Source of the DNA: Palsa-295 sp963781105
GTDB taxonomy: Bacteria > Acidobacteriota > Terriglobia > Acidiferrales > UBA7541
NCBI GenBank assembly: GCA_963781105.1
Contig: CAWAED010000013.1
Coordinates: 1-64,000 of the forward strand
Reading direction: 5' to 3'
DNA length: 64,000 nt
Shown one piece after another: positions 41,906 to 51,327 of this stretch. The position numbers and the translations under genes were made by a program. Numbering within the stretch: position 1 is the first letter of the stretch; every line of letters starts with the position of its first letter. The notes under the pieces are model-generated. The model was not told where the DNA came from and made no database searches. It saw only the letters and a list, made by a program, of their open reading frames with translations.

Positions 41906-44790
41906 CAGGACTGCGCTCTCCCAGCCAGAACGCCGCCGTCCCGTTCGATTTCAGTGAGTGCAGCGACGCAGCGCTCGCAGAGCGTCGGGTAGTCCGTGCT
42001 CTCCCCCACGTGCGGGGAATAATTCCAGCAGCGGTCGCACTTGGCGCCGTGCGCGCGCTCTACTTGAATCTGCAATCCTTCGAGCGCTTGACTCTCACCG
42101 GCGCCTTCCAGTTTGTCCTCCATGACTTCCACCTGGGACACGATCAAAAGTCCCGGCAAGTACGCCGCGTATTTCCGCAGCAAATTTGGCAACTCGCCCG
42201 TCGCCGCAAGCGTCACTCGCGCTTCCAGCCCCGACGAGATCGTCTTCGCGGCGCGCACCGGTTCGAGCGCTTTCAGCACTTCCTCACGGACCACGAGCAG
42301 GCGCTCCCAATTCTTCGCGCGCGCATCGTCGAGCGTGCGTTCGAGTTCTTCGGCGCTCGGGAACAGGGCCATGTGCGCGCTTTCGGGATCGCCATCTACG
42401 CGCGGCATGTGTTTCCAAACCTCTTCGCTGGTGAAAACCAGTATCGGCGTGATCAACCGCACGAGCGCGCTTGCGATTCGGTACACGGCCGTTTGTGCCG
42501 AGCGCCGCCCGCGATTGTTCGGCGCGAACGTATACAAGCGATCCTTCAGCACGTCGAAATAAAACGCGCTCAATTCCACTGTGCAGAAATCGTGCAAAGC
42601 GTGATAGACGCGGTGAAATTCAAAATTGTCGTACCACGCGCGGCATTCCCGCACCAGCGCCCCAGTACGCTGCAACATCCACGCATCCATCTCCCACAAA
42701 TCCGCATCAGCCACGGAGTCCGACCCCGGCTCAAAATCATACAAATTGCTCAGTGCGAAGCGGAATGTATTGCGGATCTTGCGATATGCTTCAGCCAGCT
42801 GCGTCATCATCGCTTCGGAAATGCGCACGTCCGCGGTGTAATCCTGTGAGACGACCCACACGCGCAGCAGGTCCGCTCCCCACTTCGCGCAGATTTCCGC
42901 GGGATAAATGGCGTTGCCGAGCGACTTCGACATCGGCGCGCCCTTTTCGTCCAGCGTCCAGCCGTGCGTCACCACTTGCTTGTAAGGAGCAGCGCCGCGC
43001 GTGCCAATCCCCACTAGCAGCGAGCTCTGGAACCACCCGCGATATTGATCAGGGCCTTCGAGATACACATCCGCGGGCCAGCGCTGGTTGTCGCGCGTCA
43101 GCACCGCGAGATGCGTCGAGCCGGAATCGAACCACACATCGAGGATGTCCGATTCCTTCCGCCACTTTGCTTCGCCGCACGAACACTTCGTCCCCGGTGG
43201 CAGCAGTTCTTCGGCAGTATGTGTGAACCAGGCATCCGCGCCTTCGCGCTCAAAAAACGGCAGGACGTGGCGCAGCGCCGCGGCATCCTTCAATTGCTTC
43301 CCGCAGGCGTCACAATAAAAAACGATCAGCGGTACGCCCCAGAAGCGCTGCCGCGAGATACACCAGTCGGGGCGGCCTTCGACCATCTCGTGCATACGGC
43401 CGTGGCCCCACGCCGGAAGCCATTTCACTTTGTTGATTTCCTCGAGCGCGCGCTCGCGCAATGGCGGCGCTTTCGGCGCGGGAATCGCGGAATTGCCCCC
43501 ATCCATATGAATGAACCACTGCTCGGTGGCGCGGAAGATCACCGGATTGTGGCAGCGCCAGCAATGCGGATAGCTGTGCGTGATTTTTCGTTCGCCAACC
43601 AGCATGCCGCGTTTCTTCAGCAGCTCAATCACGATCGGATTGGCTTCGAAAACGTTTTTGCCTTTGTATTCCGGCAAGCCTTCGACGAACCGTCCTTCGT
43701 CATCCTGCGGCGCGTAGGCTTCTAGGTTGTACTTTTGCCCCGTGCGGAAGTCGTCCGCGCCGTGCCCCGGCGCCGTGTGCACGATGCCGCTGCCCTGATC
43801 GAGCGTCACATAATCCGCCAGCACGCCCGGCGATTGCCTATCCAGAAACGGATGCCGGAACGAAACTCCCTCGAAATCCGCGCCTTTCCAATTGCCGTGC
43901 ACGCCGTGAATCTCCAGATTCAATTCGGATTGCAAAGCGTTCACACGTTCTTTCGCGAGCAGCAGTTTTCCGGCGGATGTGTCCGCCACCGTGTAAGCAA
44001 AATCCGGATGAAACGCGAGCGCGCGGTTCGCGGGCAACGTCCACGGCGTGGTGGTCCATATCAGAGCGCTGACGTCGTCGCTCAGTCCAAGCTTCCTCGC
44101 TTGATCTCCAGCGATCACTGGAAATTTCACCCAGATCGAAGGGCTCGCGTGGTCTTCGTACTCCACTTCGGCTTCCGCCAGCGCGGTCCGGTCGAATATG
44201 CACCAGTAAACCGGTTTCAAGCCGCGATACACATATCCCTTCTCGAAAAAATCAATGAACGCGCCGGCGATGGAAGCCTCATCGCGCGGGTCCATCGTGA
44301 GATACGGCTTATCCCACTGGCCAAACACACCCAAGCGCTTGAATTCCACTTTGTGCTTCTCAACGAAGCCTGCCGCAAACTCCCGGCACATGCGGCGAAA
44401 TTGCGCCGCCGGAACCTTGTTCGTCTTCCCGCCCAATTCCTTTTCGACTTTCGTCTCGATGGGCAGGCCGTGACAATCCCAGCCCGGGATGTACGGTGAG
44501 CGGAAGCCAGCCATCGTTTTCGATTTCACGATCAGGTCTTTCAGAACTTTGTTCAAGCCGGTGCCGAGATGGATTTCTCCGGTAGGATACGGAGGCCCGT
44601 CGTGCAGAACGAAAAGCGGCGCATCGCCGCGCGACTCCAAGATCCGGTAATAGAGCCCCGTCGCTTCCCAGGCCGCCAGCTGCTCCGGCTCGCGCTCGGG
44701 CAGCTTCGCCTTCATCGGGAAATCCGTCTTCGGCAGGTTCAAAGTGCTCTTCAGGTCGATAAGTTTAGCCATCTCTAGGGGCTCAGACAC
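41905..44790 (-). CDS. ileS: isoleucyl-tRNA synthetase
   Basis: IleRS charges tRNA-Ile. At 961 residues it is complete: the HIGH motif as GEIHLGTGLNKVLKD near residue 73, WDCHGLPIETKVEKELG, the editing domain in the middle (TTTPWTLPANRALAFHPD), KMSKS as APMSKSLGN, and the C-terminal zinc site CDRCWNYSPHVGESTDYPTLCERC. An internal Met at residue 7 (MAKLIDLKS) is an alternative start. It heads an operon with lspA, lgt, rluD and a VWFA gene; ileS-lspA linkage is common in bacteria. Confidence 0.97.
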   Translation of the reverse strand: MSEPLEMAKLIDLKSTLNLPKTDFPMKAKLPEREPEQLAAWEATGLYYRILESRGDAPLFVLHDGPPYPTGEIHLGTGLNKVLKDLIVKSKTMAGFRSPYIPGWDCHGLPIETKVEKELGGKTNKVPAAQFRRMCREFAAGFVEKHKVEFKRLGVFGQWDKPYLTMDPRDEASIAGAFIDFFEKGYVYRGLKPVYWCIFDRTALAEAEVEYEDHASPSIWVKFPVIAGDQARKLGLSDDVSALIWTTTPWTLPANRALAFHPDFAYTVADTSAGKLLLAKERVNALQSELNLEIHGVHGNWKGADFEGVSFRHPFLDRQSPGVLADYVTLDQGSGIVHTAPGHGADDFRTGQKYNLEAYAPQDDEGRFVEGLPEYKGKNVFEANPIVIELLKKRGMLVGERKITHSYPHCWRCHNPVIFRATEQWFIHMDGGNSAIPAPKAPPLRERALEEINKVKWLPAWGHGRMHEMVEGRPDWCISRQRFWGVPLIVFYCDACGKQLKDAAALRHVLPFFEREGADAWFTHTAEELLPPGTKCSCGEAKWRKESDILDVWFDSGSTHLAVLTRDNQRWPADVYLEGPDQYRGWFQSSLLVGIGTRGAAPYKQVVTHGWTLDEKGAPMSKSLGNAIYPAEICAKWGADLLRVWVVSQDYTADVRISEAMMTQLAEAYRKIRNTFRFALSNLYDFEPGSDSVADADLWEMDAWMLQRTGALVRECRAWYDNFEFHRVYHALHDFCTVELSAFYFDVLKDRLYTFAPNNRGRRSAQTAVYRIASALVRLITPILVFTSEEVWKHMPRVDGDPESAHMALFPSAEELERTLDDARAKNWERLLVVREEVLKALEPVRAAKTISSGLEARVTLAATGELPNLLRKYAAYLPGLLIVSQVEVMEDKLEGAGESQALEGLQIQVERAHGAKCDRCWNYSPHVGESTDYPTLCERCVAALTEIERDGGVLAGRAQS

Positions 44791-44901
44791 CTTTGTAAAT
44801 CGCGTTGCGGATTAGCGCGCAACAGCCAAAGCGCGCTGCTGGACCGGCGCGGTCTGAAAACACGTATACGAATTGCTTCGCCACGAAAGTTGCAACTCGT
44901 A

Positions 44902-44910
44902 TGTTACAAT
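44902..44910 (+). promoter_or_regulatory. extended -10 box before the TonB-like gene
   Basis: TGTTACAAT lies ~100 bp upstream of the ATG at 45011 and fits an extended -10 (TGnTACAAT). No good -35 box is evident. Confidence 0.35.
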
Positions 44911-45010
44911 GGTTTTCGAACGGTGTCAGCCGCGCCCGGCCGGACATCCTTTTCCGTGGCTGTGCGTCTAAGGTTAGATAAGACTCCACGGGGGATTCCA
45001 GGCAGCTCAA

Positions 45011-46207
45011 ATGGCAGACTTCACAACGAGAATCAACAACCCCGGCCAGACGCCTCCTCAGGCCGGCCTTCCGATTGGACGCTTCCAATCGCCGCACGCG
45101 CAGTCCGAACTGAAGAACTTCTTTTCGAACCTCAAAGATTTCCTCACGGAACGCCGCACCAAGGTGAAAGGCGGACCACCGCCAGTGTTTGTGCCGCAGG
45201 TTTTTGGCGATAGCACGGGCGCGAATCTGAAAGAGCTCTTTAAGTCCGCGCCGCGCGGCGCCGTGGATTCCGACCTGCTGGTGAACTGGAACGCCGGGTT
45301 TGGAGGTTTCTGGCAGAACCTTCGTGACGCAATTTCGCCCCCGAAATTGCCGCCGCTGCAGACCACCAGCAAGCCGGTGCCGGTCAAGGAAATCTGGTCG
45401 AAGAACACGCAGTTCACGCGGGTTCAGGCCCTGTCCATGGCGTTTCACGTCGTCGTCCTGGTGCTAGTTATCCTTCCTCTGATTCCCGGACTGCTCAACC
45501 CGGCAACTACGAAAGCAAACTCCAAGGTTGACGTGATCGCGATTTCGCCCTTTCTGCCTAAGCTGCCCGCGGGCACAAAGAAAGCTGGCGGCGGTGGCGG
45601 CGGTGGTTCGCATGACGTTCTTCCCGCCAGCCGCGGCAAGCTGCCCAAGTTTTCGATGACGCAGTTCACGCCTCCCAAGGTGGTCACGAATCCGAATGCA
45701 AGATTGGCGATGACTCCCACGGTCCTTGGTCCGCCCGAGCTGAAATTGCCCAGTCCCAACATGAATAACTGGGGCGATCCCCTCTCGAAAGTTTTGAACG
45801 ATTCGAACGGACCCGGCAGCGGCAATGGTATCGGTTCCGGCAACGGCACGGGCGTCGGCAGCGGCAGCGGCGGCGGCGTTGGGCCCGGAGAAGGCGGCGG
45901 CACCGGTGGCGGCGTCTTCAACGCGGGCACTGGCGGTTACGGCTATCCTGCCTGCATCTACTGCCCGCAGGCGCAATATTCCGACGAAGCCGTCAAGGCC
46001 AAATATCAAGGCACCGTCTTGTTAGTGGCGATCATCACTCCGGACGGCAAAGCCACGGACATTAAGGTCGTGAAGGGCCTCGGACTCGGCCTCGATGAAA
46101 AAGCGATCGAAGCCGTTCGCACGTGGAGGTTCCGGCCGGCGGCTGGTCCGAACGGAAGGGCCGCGCCAGTGCGCCAGACCATCGAAGTCACGTTCCACCT
46201 GTACTGA
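45011..46207 (+). CDS. TonB-like energy transducer
   Basis: TonB-like proteins pass energy from the inner membrane to outer-membrane transporters. An unusually long cytoplasmic N-terminus (~140 residues) is followed by one membrane helix (FHVVVLVLVILPLIPGLL), a Gly-rich periplasmic linker with Gly-Ser and Gly-Asn repeats (~residues 195-305), and a TonB C-terminal domain (AKYQGTVLLVAIITPDGKATDIKVVKGLGLGLDEKAIEAVRTWRF). ExbB/ExbD genes are not in the window. The N-terminal extension is the unusual part; homology to TonB is clear only at the C-terminus. Confidence 0.85.
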   Translation: MADFTTRINNPGQTPPQAGLPIGRFQSPHAQSELKNFFSNLKDFLTERRTKVKGGPPPVFVPQVFGDSTGANLKELFKSAPRGAVDSDLLVNWNAGFGGFWQNLRDAISPPKLPPLQTTSKPVPVKEIWSKNTQFTRVQALSMAFHVVVLVLVILPLIPGLLNPATTKANSKVDVIAISPFLPKLPAGTKKAGGGGGGGSHDVLPASRGKLPKFSMTQFTPPKVVTNPNARLAMTPTVLGPPELKLPSPNMNNWGDPLSKVLNDSNGPGSGNGIGSGNGTGVGSGSGGGVGPGEGGGTGGGVFNAGTGGYGYPACIYCPQAQYSDEAVKAKYQGTVLLVAIITPDGKATDIKVVKGLGLGLDEKAIEAVRTWRFRPAAGPNGRAAPVRQTIEVTFHLY

Positions 46208-46324
46208 TCTTCCTCGCGAACGGCCTTTGCCACCGGCCAACCTTCGCTGCGTCTGTCGACCATGGCGTTTACCTTAACGACCACCTCATATCTGCGCCGC
46301 CGTGCATCTGCTAGGATGTGGCAT

Positions 46325-47176
46325 ATGAAAATCCTCTCACGAATTTCTGTTTGCTTGTTTCTTGGCGCGATTCTTGTCGCACCGCGCGCCGCGGCCCAAA
46401 CCGGTTCCCTGCAGTTTGTGGCTCGCGTCACTCCTTCCGGCGGCATCGACGAACCCGTACGCTCATTTCCCTTCTACCTGCTGAGCAAGAGCTACTCGGA
46501 CATCCAAAAGGAAGCGGCGGTCACGGCCCCCGGCGCCAACATGAACGCGTTCATCGACTCTCTCGAAGTCTCCAAAGAGCTGAAGGCCTGGATGAAAGCC
46601 AACCAACGGGTGAATCTTTCGGGTGAAGATTTCGTTAAGAAATTGAAAACCGACGACGTCATGAACGTCCCGGAGTTCTTCCACGCATACGTCGAGAGGA
46701 TGATTGGCGATTCCACGGTCACCTTCCCCACGCCGAAATACAAGCCCGAGGACAAAACCAAAGATCCGGACAAATATGCCCGCCTTAAGAAGCAATATCT
46801 GGACGCTGTACGCGCCTTCCTGGTGCAGAACCCCACGTCCACCGATGGAATTGATCTCAGCCTCGAAGAAGTCAACCCCGGACACAAGTGGGATATGTTG
46901 AAAGCTCAGGGCCAAACAGATACGAGCCGCGAGACTAGGCAATTGGCCCAGGCCAAATACCTGGTCGCTCGCGCGGACACCGATTTGCAGGGCCAGGGAT
47001 ATATTCGCGGCCTGCGGCCCGGGACGTACTGGCTAAGCACCCTTGATATTGACGCAACCGCCGGCGACGCGCGCGAGCGTTGGGATGTTGCAGTCACCGT
47101 GCGTCCGGGCGGCCCCACGTTCCTGACGCTTTCCAACGTCAATGCCGCGCCCGCCCAACACGCCAGCATTCGATAA
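46325..47176 (+). CDS. secreted hypothetical protein
   Basis: This is an exported protein of 283 residues. The ATG at 46325 was chosen because AGGA lies 8 bases before it and the next residues form a signal peptide (LSRISVCLFLGAILVAPRAAAQ). The mature part is predicted mostly soluble, with LQFVARVTPSGGIDEPVRSFPFYLLSKSYSDI at its start (resembling a carboxypeptidase-regulatory-like beta-sandwich), and a second such stretch near the C-terminus (GYIRGLRPGTYWLSTLDID...RWDVAVTVRPG). No catalytic motif was recognised. It follows the TonB-like gene by ~117 bp and might be cotranscribed. Confidence 0.6.
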   Translation: MKILSRISVCLFLGAILVAPRAAAQTGSLQFVARVTPSGGIDEPVRSFPFYLLSKSYSDIQKEAAVTAPGANMNAFIDSLEVSKELKAWMKANQRVNLSGEDFVKKLKTDDVMNVPEFFHAYVERMIGDSTVTFPTPKYKPEDKTKDPDKYARLKKQYLDAVRAFLVQNPTSTDGIDLSLEEVNPGHKWDMLKAQGQTDTSRETRQLAQAKYLVARADTDLQGQGYIRGLRPGTYWLSTLDIDATAGDARERWDVAVTVRPGGPTFLTLSNVNAAPAQHASIR

Positions 47177-47193
47177 CGCGCCAATCGCTGCAC

Positions 47194-47886
47194 ATGACGG
47201 AAGCTGCCGACATCGCGCGATGGATTCAGGATCTCGCCGGTTCCGACTCGAGGCAAAAAGCAGAATCCGGCATGAAGCTGTACCTCGCCGGCGTGAATCT
47301 ATGCATGCCTCTCTTGAGCCAGTGGGTCAGCGATCCAGAATTCCGCGAACTAACCTTACCGACCAGCCCGAGTGTGGTTGAGACCGTAGGGGCTGGTCTA
47401 AGACGCGACGTTCGCGTCCCGGAAGAGGTTGCGGGACTCGCCCCTACAACTTCCGCGCTGCCGACCCATTTTCCACCCTCGACGATCATCGTCGGAATCG
47501 CGGTGCAGCCCGATACGTTCCAGAAAATCCGCGCCGCCAATAATTCGCCGCGCCTCGCAGATGTCCCACCGGACCAGGACGCGCACGAATTTGAGCTGCA
47601 CCTGGAAGATTCAATCGAATTCGACATCTTGACCACCCGCGAACCGGGCGGCAGCGGCGCAATTGCCCGTTTCCTGCAAAAATTCGGCGAAGGCATCCAG
47701 CAAGTAGAAATTTACGTGCGGGACGTGGACCGCGCCAGCGCGATCCTCCGCGCGCGATTCAGTCTGCTGCCGATTTATCCCGCCACGCGCGCAGGCGCTG
47801 ATGGTACCCGCGTCAATTTTTTTCTCGCCACCACTCCTGACGGAAAAAAAGTTCTAATCGAATTGGTGGAAACCGCAGCCCAGTAG
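47194..47886 (+). CDS. VOC/glyoxalase-like protein with an in-frame repeat insertion
   Basis: This 230-residue protein starts at the ATG at 47194. The N-terminus (MTEAADIARWIQDLAGSD) and the segment IIVGIAVQPDTFQKIRAANNSPRLADVPPDQD precede a VOC-like C-terminal half: QQVEIYVRDVDRASAILRARFSLLPIYPATRAGADGTRVNFF. Residues ~65-85 are encoded by a 62-bp palindromic element (47386-47447) that lies in the coding frame and adds no stop codon. I recall similar acidobacterial VOC proteins without that stretch. The upstream open frame to 47080 is antisense-like and was rejected. Confidence 0.7.
   Translation: MTEAADIARWIQDLAGSDSRQKAESGMKLYLAGVNLCMPLLSQWVSDPEFRELTLPTSPSVVETVGAGLRRDVRVPEEVAGLAPTTSALPTHFPPSTIIVGIAVQPDTFQKIRAANNSPRLADVPPDQDAHEFELHLEDSIEFDILTTREPGGSGAIARFLQKFGEGIQQVEIYVRDVDRASAILRARFSLLPIYPATRAGADGTRVNFFLATTPDGKKVLIELVETAAQ
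47386..47447. repeat. 62-bp palindromic element inside a VOC gene
   Basis: The ends GTAGGGGC and GCCCCTAC are perfect inverted repeats. Inside, GACGCGA-CGT-TCGCGTC forms a second perfect hairpin (47402-47418). The element is translated in frame within the VOC gene. Confidence 0.75.
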
Positions 47887-48017
47887 TTCCGCAAGCCCCA
47901 GAGCCGTTTCCAATGCGCGCCACCGCAGCTGGGCTCGACAAACGGCCCTGCCCGTTGCAGGCATGCAGTTCCGTTAATTCGATAGCACTGGGTTTTCACC
48001 GCGCGTCAATCCGAGCA

Positions 48018-48026
48018 TGTTACACT
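48018..48026 (+). promoter_or_regulatory. extended -10 box before the AhpD-like gene
   Basis: TGTTACACT fits an extended -10 element, ~65 bp before the ATG at 48089. No good -35 box was found at the right spacing. Confidence 0.35.
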
Positions 48027-48088
48027 GTGCCGCAGGGGCGATCGCAGTTTCACTTTCTCCGCGTTCATATCATTCGAGGAGCAACACC

Positions 48089-48619
48089 ATGCCATTCGTA
48101 AACGAAATCGAAGAATCGCAGGCAGACGACCATCTGCGCGAGATTTACGGAAAAATCGAACAGACCCTGGGCTTTCTGCCGCATTACTTCAAGACGTTGG
48201 GCGCAAAACCGGCCGTCATCGAAGCACAATTGCAATTGAACCCAGCGATCATGTCGGACGGTGCGCTTCCCATGATCGTTAAGGAGCAGGTTGGGCTGGT
48301 CGTGAGTGGCATCAACTCTTCGACGTACTGCATCATGTTCCACATGGAGTTGCTGCGGCGCTTTGGCGTGGAAAAAAATCTAGCGCGGAAGCTCACAACG
48401 GATTACGAAAGCGCGGCCGTCGAGCCGAAGGTGAAAGAATTGTTCCGCTTCGCCGACAAACTGACGCGCCATCCCGACGACATCACCGAATCCGACACCG
48501 ATGCGCTCAAAAAAGCCGGATGGGATGACGCTGCCGTCCGCGAGACCGTCCTCGCCGTCTCGTACTTCAACTACATCAATCGCGTCTCGCTGGGCTTGGG
48601 ACTGGTGACCGACTTCTAG
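48089..48619 (+). CDS. carboxymuconolactone decarboxylase/AhpD-like protein
   Basis: AhpD-like proteins are helical peroxidase-associated enzymes with a CxxC-x3-H active site. Here the site reads NSSTYC-IMF-H: Cys81 and His85 are present, but the expected first Cys is Ser78. The 176 residues from the ATG at 48089 (GAGGA 8 bases upstream) are otherwise typical: LGFLPHYFKTLGAKPAVIEA at the front and DDAAVRETVLAVSYFNYINRVSLGLGL at the end. With one Cys it would lack a disulfide cycle, so a peroxidase role is doubtful. Confidence 0.82.
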   Translation: MPFVNEIEESQADDHLREIYGKIEQTLGFLPHYFKTLGAKPAVIEAQLQLNPAIMSDGALPMIVKEQVGLVVSGINSSTYCIMFHMELLRRFGVEKNLARKLTTDYESAAVEPKVKELFRFADKLTRHPDDITESDTDALKKAGWDDAAVRETVLAVSYFNYINRVSLGLGLVTDF

Positions 48620-48657
48620 ATCACTGCGCGACGCAACCGCAATTTGTTGCGCGCTCG

Positions 48658-51327
48658 CTATTCACCGCTTTGTTCCAGCAGCTTCGCGACCAGCGCCGTC
48701 CAGCCTGTCTGATGGCTGGCACCCAGGCCCGCACCGTTATCGCCGTTGAAATATTCGTAGAATAAAATCAGATCCCGCCAGTGCGGATCTTCCTGAAATA
48801 ACTGGGTGCTTCCATAAACCGCGCGGCGCCCGTCGCGCTGCAGAAATAAATGCGAAAGCCGGCGCGAGATTTCGCGCGCGGCGTCCCACAGTGTTACTTG
48901 CCGTCCCGAACCTGTCGGGTATTCAACCTTGAAATTATCGCCGTAGTAGTAATGAAAACGCTGCAGCGATTCGATAAGCAGAAAATTCAAGGGAAACCAA
49001 ATCGGACCCCGCCAGTTGGAATTTCCGCCAAACAAATCCCCGGTGGATTCGGCCGGTTCGTAGTCAACCGCCTGCGTATGGCCGTTGACGTCGAGCACAA
49101 ATGGATGATTCTGATGAAATTTCGAGAGCGAGCGAACTCCGAGCGGAGAGAGGAATTCGTTTTCATCGAATACGTACTTGTAAATGCGCTCGAGCTTCTT
49201 CCGGTTGGCAATGGATAGCAGCACCCGCGAACCTTTATCCGTCTTCTGGCTCATGTCCACGTGCTCGGATACGTCGGGATTGTGCTTCAGAAACCAATCC
49301 ATCCGTTTGACGAACCCGGGCAGCCGCGCCAGATCCTCCGGCTCAAAGGATTCCACCGCAAAAAGCGGAATCAGCCCGACCATGGACCGCACCTTCATCG
49401 GCAGGTGCGTCGTTTTTCCCAGATGCAGGACGTCATAGTAAAAACCATCCTGGTCGTCCCACAAACCGATCCCTTCGCCGCCAATGTCGTTCATCGCCTG
49501 CGCGATATAAACGAAGTGCTCAAAGAATTTGCTGGCCACGTCCTCGTACGATGGATCGTCATGCGCCAGTTCCATCGACATCGCCAGCATGTCCAAACAG
49601 AACATCGCCATCCAGCTGGTCCCATCCGATTGTTCGATGAAATTTCCGGGCCCCAGCGGCGACGATCGATCAAATACGCCGATGTTATCCAGTCCCAGAA
49701 AGCCGCCCTCGAAAACGTTCTTGCCCTCCGGGTCCTTGCGATTCACCCACCACGTAAAATTCAGCAAAAGTTTGTGGAACATCCGCACGAGGAAATTGCG
49801 GTCTTGCTTTCCTTCCACGCGCCCCGCGATTTTATAAACGCGCCAAACCGCCCAGGCCAATACCGGCGGATTCACGTCTGAAAAATTCCATTCGTACGCG
49901 GGAACTTGCCCGTTGGGATTCATGTACCATTCGCGATGGAAAAGAATCAGCTGCGCCTTCGCGTATTCCGGATCAATCAGCGCCATCGAGACGCAGTGAA
50001 AAGCCAGATCCCACGATGCATACCACGGGTATTCCCACTTGTCCGGCATGGAAATTACGTCGGAATTGTAAAGGTGCGTCCATTCGTGATTGCGACCGTC
50101 CTTGCGCGCGGGATCGGGCTTCGGCTGAGTGGAGTCGCCTTCGAGCCAGCGGCGCATATCGTAGTGATACGTCTGCCTGCACCACAACAGGCCAGCGAAC
50201 GCCTGCCGCTGCACCCGGCGCGCATCGTCGCTGATGTTGGCATCAATGCGTTTTTCGTAGAATTCGTCCGCCTCTCTCTTGCGTTTCTCAAACACTGCGT
50301 TAAACGACGGGCCAAACGAATTTTTCACCGGACCTTGCACTTGCGAAAGATCCTGGTCGGTCAAGCGCAGCCGAATCTCCCAACTCTGCCCCGGCGCGAT
50401 TCGCGCGCTGAAGTGTGCCGCGGATTTTGTTCCGGTCATCGCCGGATTCACCGCGTCGCGCTCGCCATTCACCACGTAACGATGGAAAGCATCTTTCACG
50501 AAGCGTGTTTTGCTCGTCTGGCCGAACAGACGCTCCATGTTCGTTTCGTTTTCGGTGAAGAGCACTTCCGGAGCGTTTTCGATCAACAGCCATCGCTTTC
50601 CGTAGTGAAATTCGTTCAGCTCGAAAAGCTCGCCGCCCTCGACCGGCTTCAACCGTTTCACCTCTGGCGCGTCGTACGGATCGCCCCAGTCCCAGCGATT
50701 GCGAAACCACAGAGTCGGCAGCAAGTGCAACGGCGCCGTCTGCTGCCCGCGGTTCCAAGCGGTGATGCGAATCAGGATGTCCTCGGACGCGGCCTTGGCG
50801 TATTCCACGAAAACGTCGAAGTAACGATTCTCCGCAAAGATTCCGGTATCAATCAACTCATATTCCGGATCCCGACGCGTGCGCTTGCCATTTTCATCCA
50901 CGAGCTGTTCGTAGGGATAACGCCCCTGCGGGTACTTATAAAGGTATTGCAGATAAGAACTTGTCGGCGTCGCATCCAGATAGTAGTAATACTCTTTGAC
51001 GTCCTCGCCGTGGTTCCCTTCCCGGTTAGTAAGCCCGAAGAGCCGCTCCTTCAAGATGGGATCCTTTTCGTTCCACATCGCCAGCGCGAAACAGATGTGC
51101 TGGTGCCGGTCGCAAAACCCGGCGATCCCATCTTCACCCCAGCGGTAGGTGCGCGAGCGCGAATGGTCGTGCGGCAGATAATTCCAGGCGTCTCCGTTCG
51201 CGCTGTAATCTTCGCGAACCGTTCCCCATTGCCGCTCCGAAAGATAAGGCCCCCAGCGCTTCCAATGGACTTCGCGTTCGGTGCTGGCCAGCAACCTCTG
51301 GTCTTCGGCGGTCATCAAGTGCGACAT
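48658..51327 (-). CDS. GH63-like glycoside hydrolase (MGH1 type)
   Basis: This 889-residue protein resembles glucosidases of family GH63 and the bacterial MGH1-like group. Recognisable parts are the N-terminal beta-rich region (ERQWGTVREDYSANGDAWNYLPHDHSRSRTYRWGEDGIAGFCD), the (alpha/alpha)6 barrel with PWYASWDLAFHCVSMALIDPEYAK, WAVWRVYKI and GLDNIGVFDRSSPLG, and near the end NWRGPIWFPLNFLLIESL and YFNGDNGAGLGASHQTGWTALVAKLL. Candidate catalytic acids include the Asp in ASWDLAFH. It has no signal peptide. The substrate is probably an alpha-glucoside or a glucosylglycerate-like compound, by family analogy only. Confidence 0.88.
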   Translation of the reverse strand: MSHLMTAEDQRLLASTEREVHWKRWGPYLSERQWGTVREDYSANGDAWNYLPHDHSRSRTYRWGEDGIAGFCDRHQHICFALAMWNEKDPILKERLFGLTNREGNHGEDVKEYYYYLDATPTSSYLQYLYKYPQGRYPYEQLVDENGKRTRRDPEYELIDTGIFAENRYFDVFVEYAKAASEDILIRITAWNRGQQTAPLHLLPTLWFRNRWDWGDPYDAPEVKRLKPVEGGELFELNEFHYGKRWLLIENAPEVLFTENETNMERLFGQTSKTRFVKDAFHRYVVNGERDAVNPAMTGTKSAAHFSARIAPGQSWEIRLRLTDQDLSQVQGPVKNSFGPSFNAVFEKRKREADEFYEKRIDANISDDARRVQRQAFAGLLWCRQTYHYDMRRWLEGDSTQPKPDPARKDGRNHEWTHLYNSDVISMPDKWEYPWYASWDLAFHCVSMALIDPEYAKAQLILFHREWYMNPNGQVPAYEWNFSDVNPPVLAWAVWRVYKIAGRVEGKQDRNFLVRMFHKLLLNFTWWVNRKDPEGKNVFEGGFLGLDNIGVFDRSSPLGPGNFIEQSDGTSWMAMFCLDMLAMSMELAHDDPSYEDVASKFFEHFVYIAQAMNDIGGEGIGLWDDQDGFYYDVLHLGKTTHLPMKVRSMVGLIPLFAVESFEPEDLARLPGFVKRMDWFLKHNPDVSEHVDMSQKTDKGSRVLLSIANRKKLERIYKYVFDENEFLSPLGVRSLSKFHQNHPFVLDVNGHTQAVDYEPAESTGDLFGGNSNWRGPIWFPLNFLLIESLQRFHYYYGDNFKVEYPTGSGRQVTLWDAAREISRRLSHLFLQRDGRRAVYGSTQLFQEDPHWRDLILFYEYFNGDNGAGLGASHQTGWTALVAKLLEQSGE

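Noticed and set aside
41746..42849. Plus-strand frame of 367 codons
   Set aside because: It is antisense to ileS and lspA with no protein-like features.
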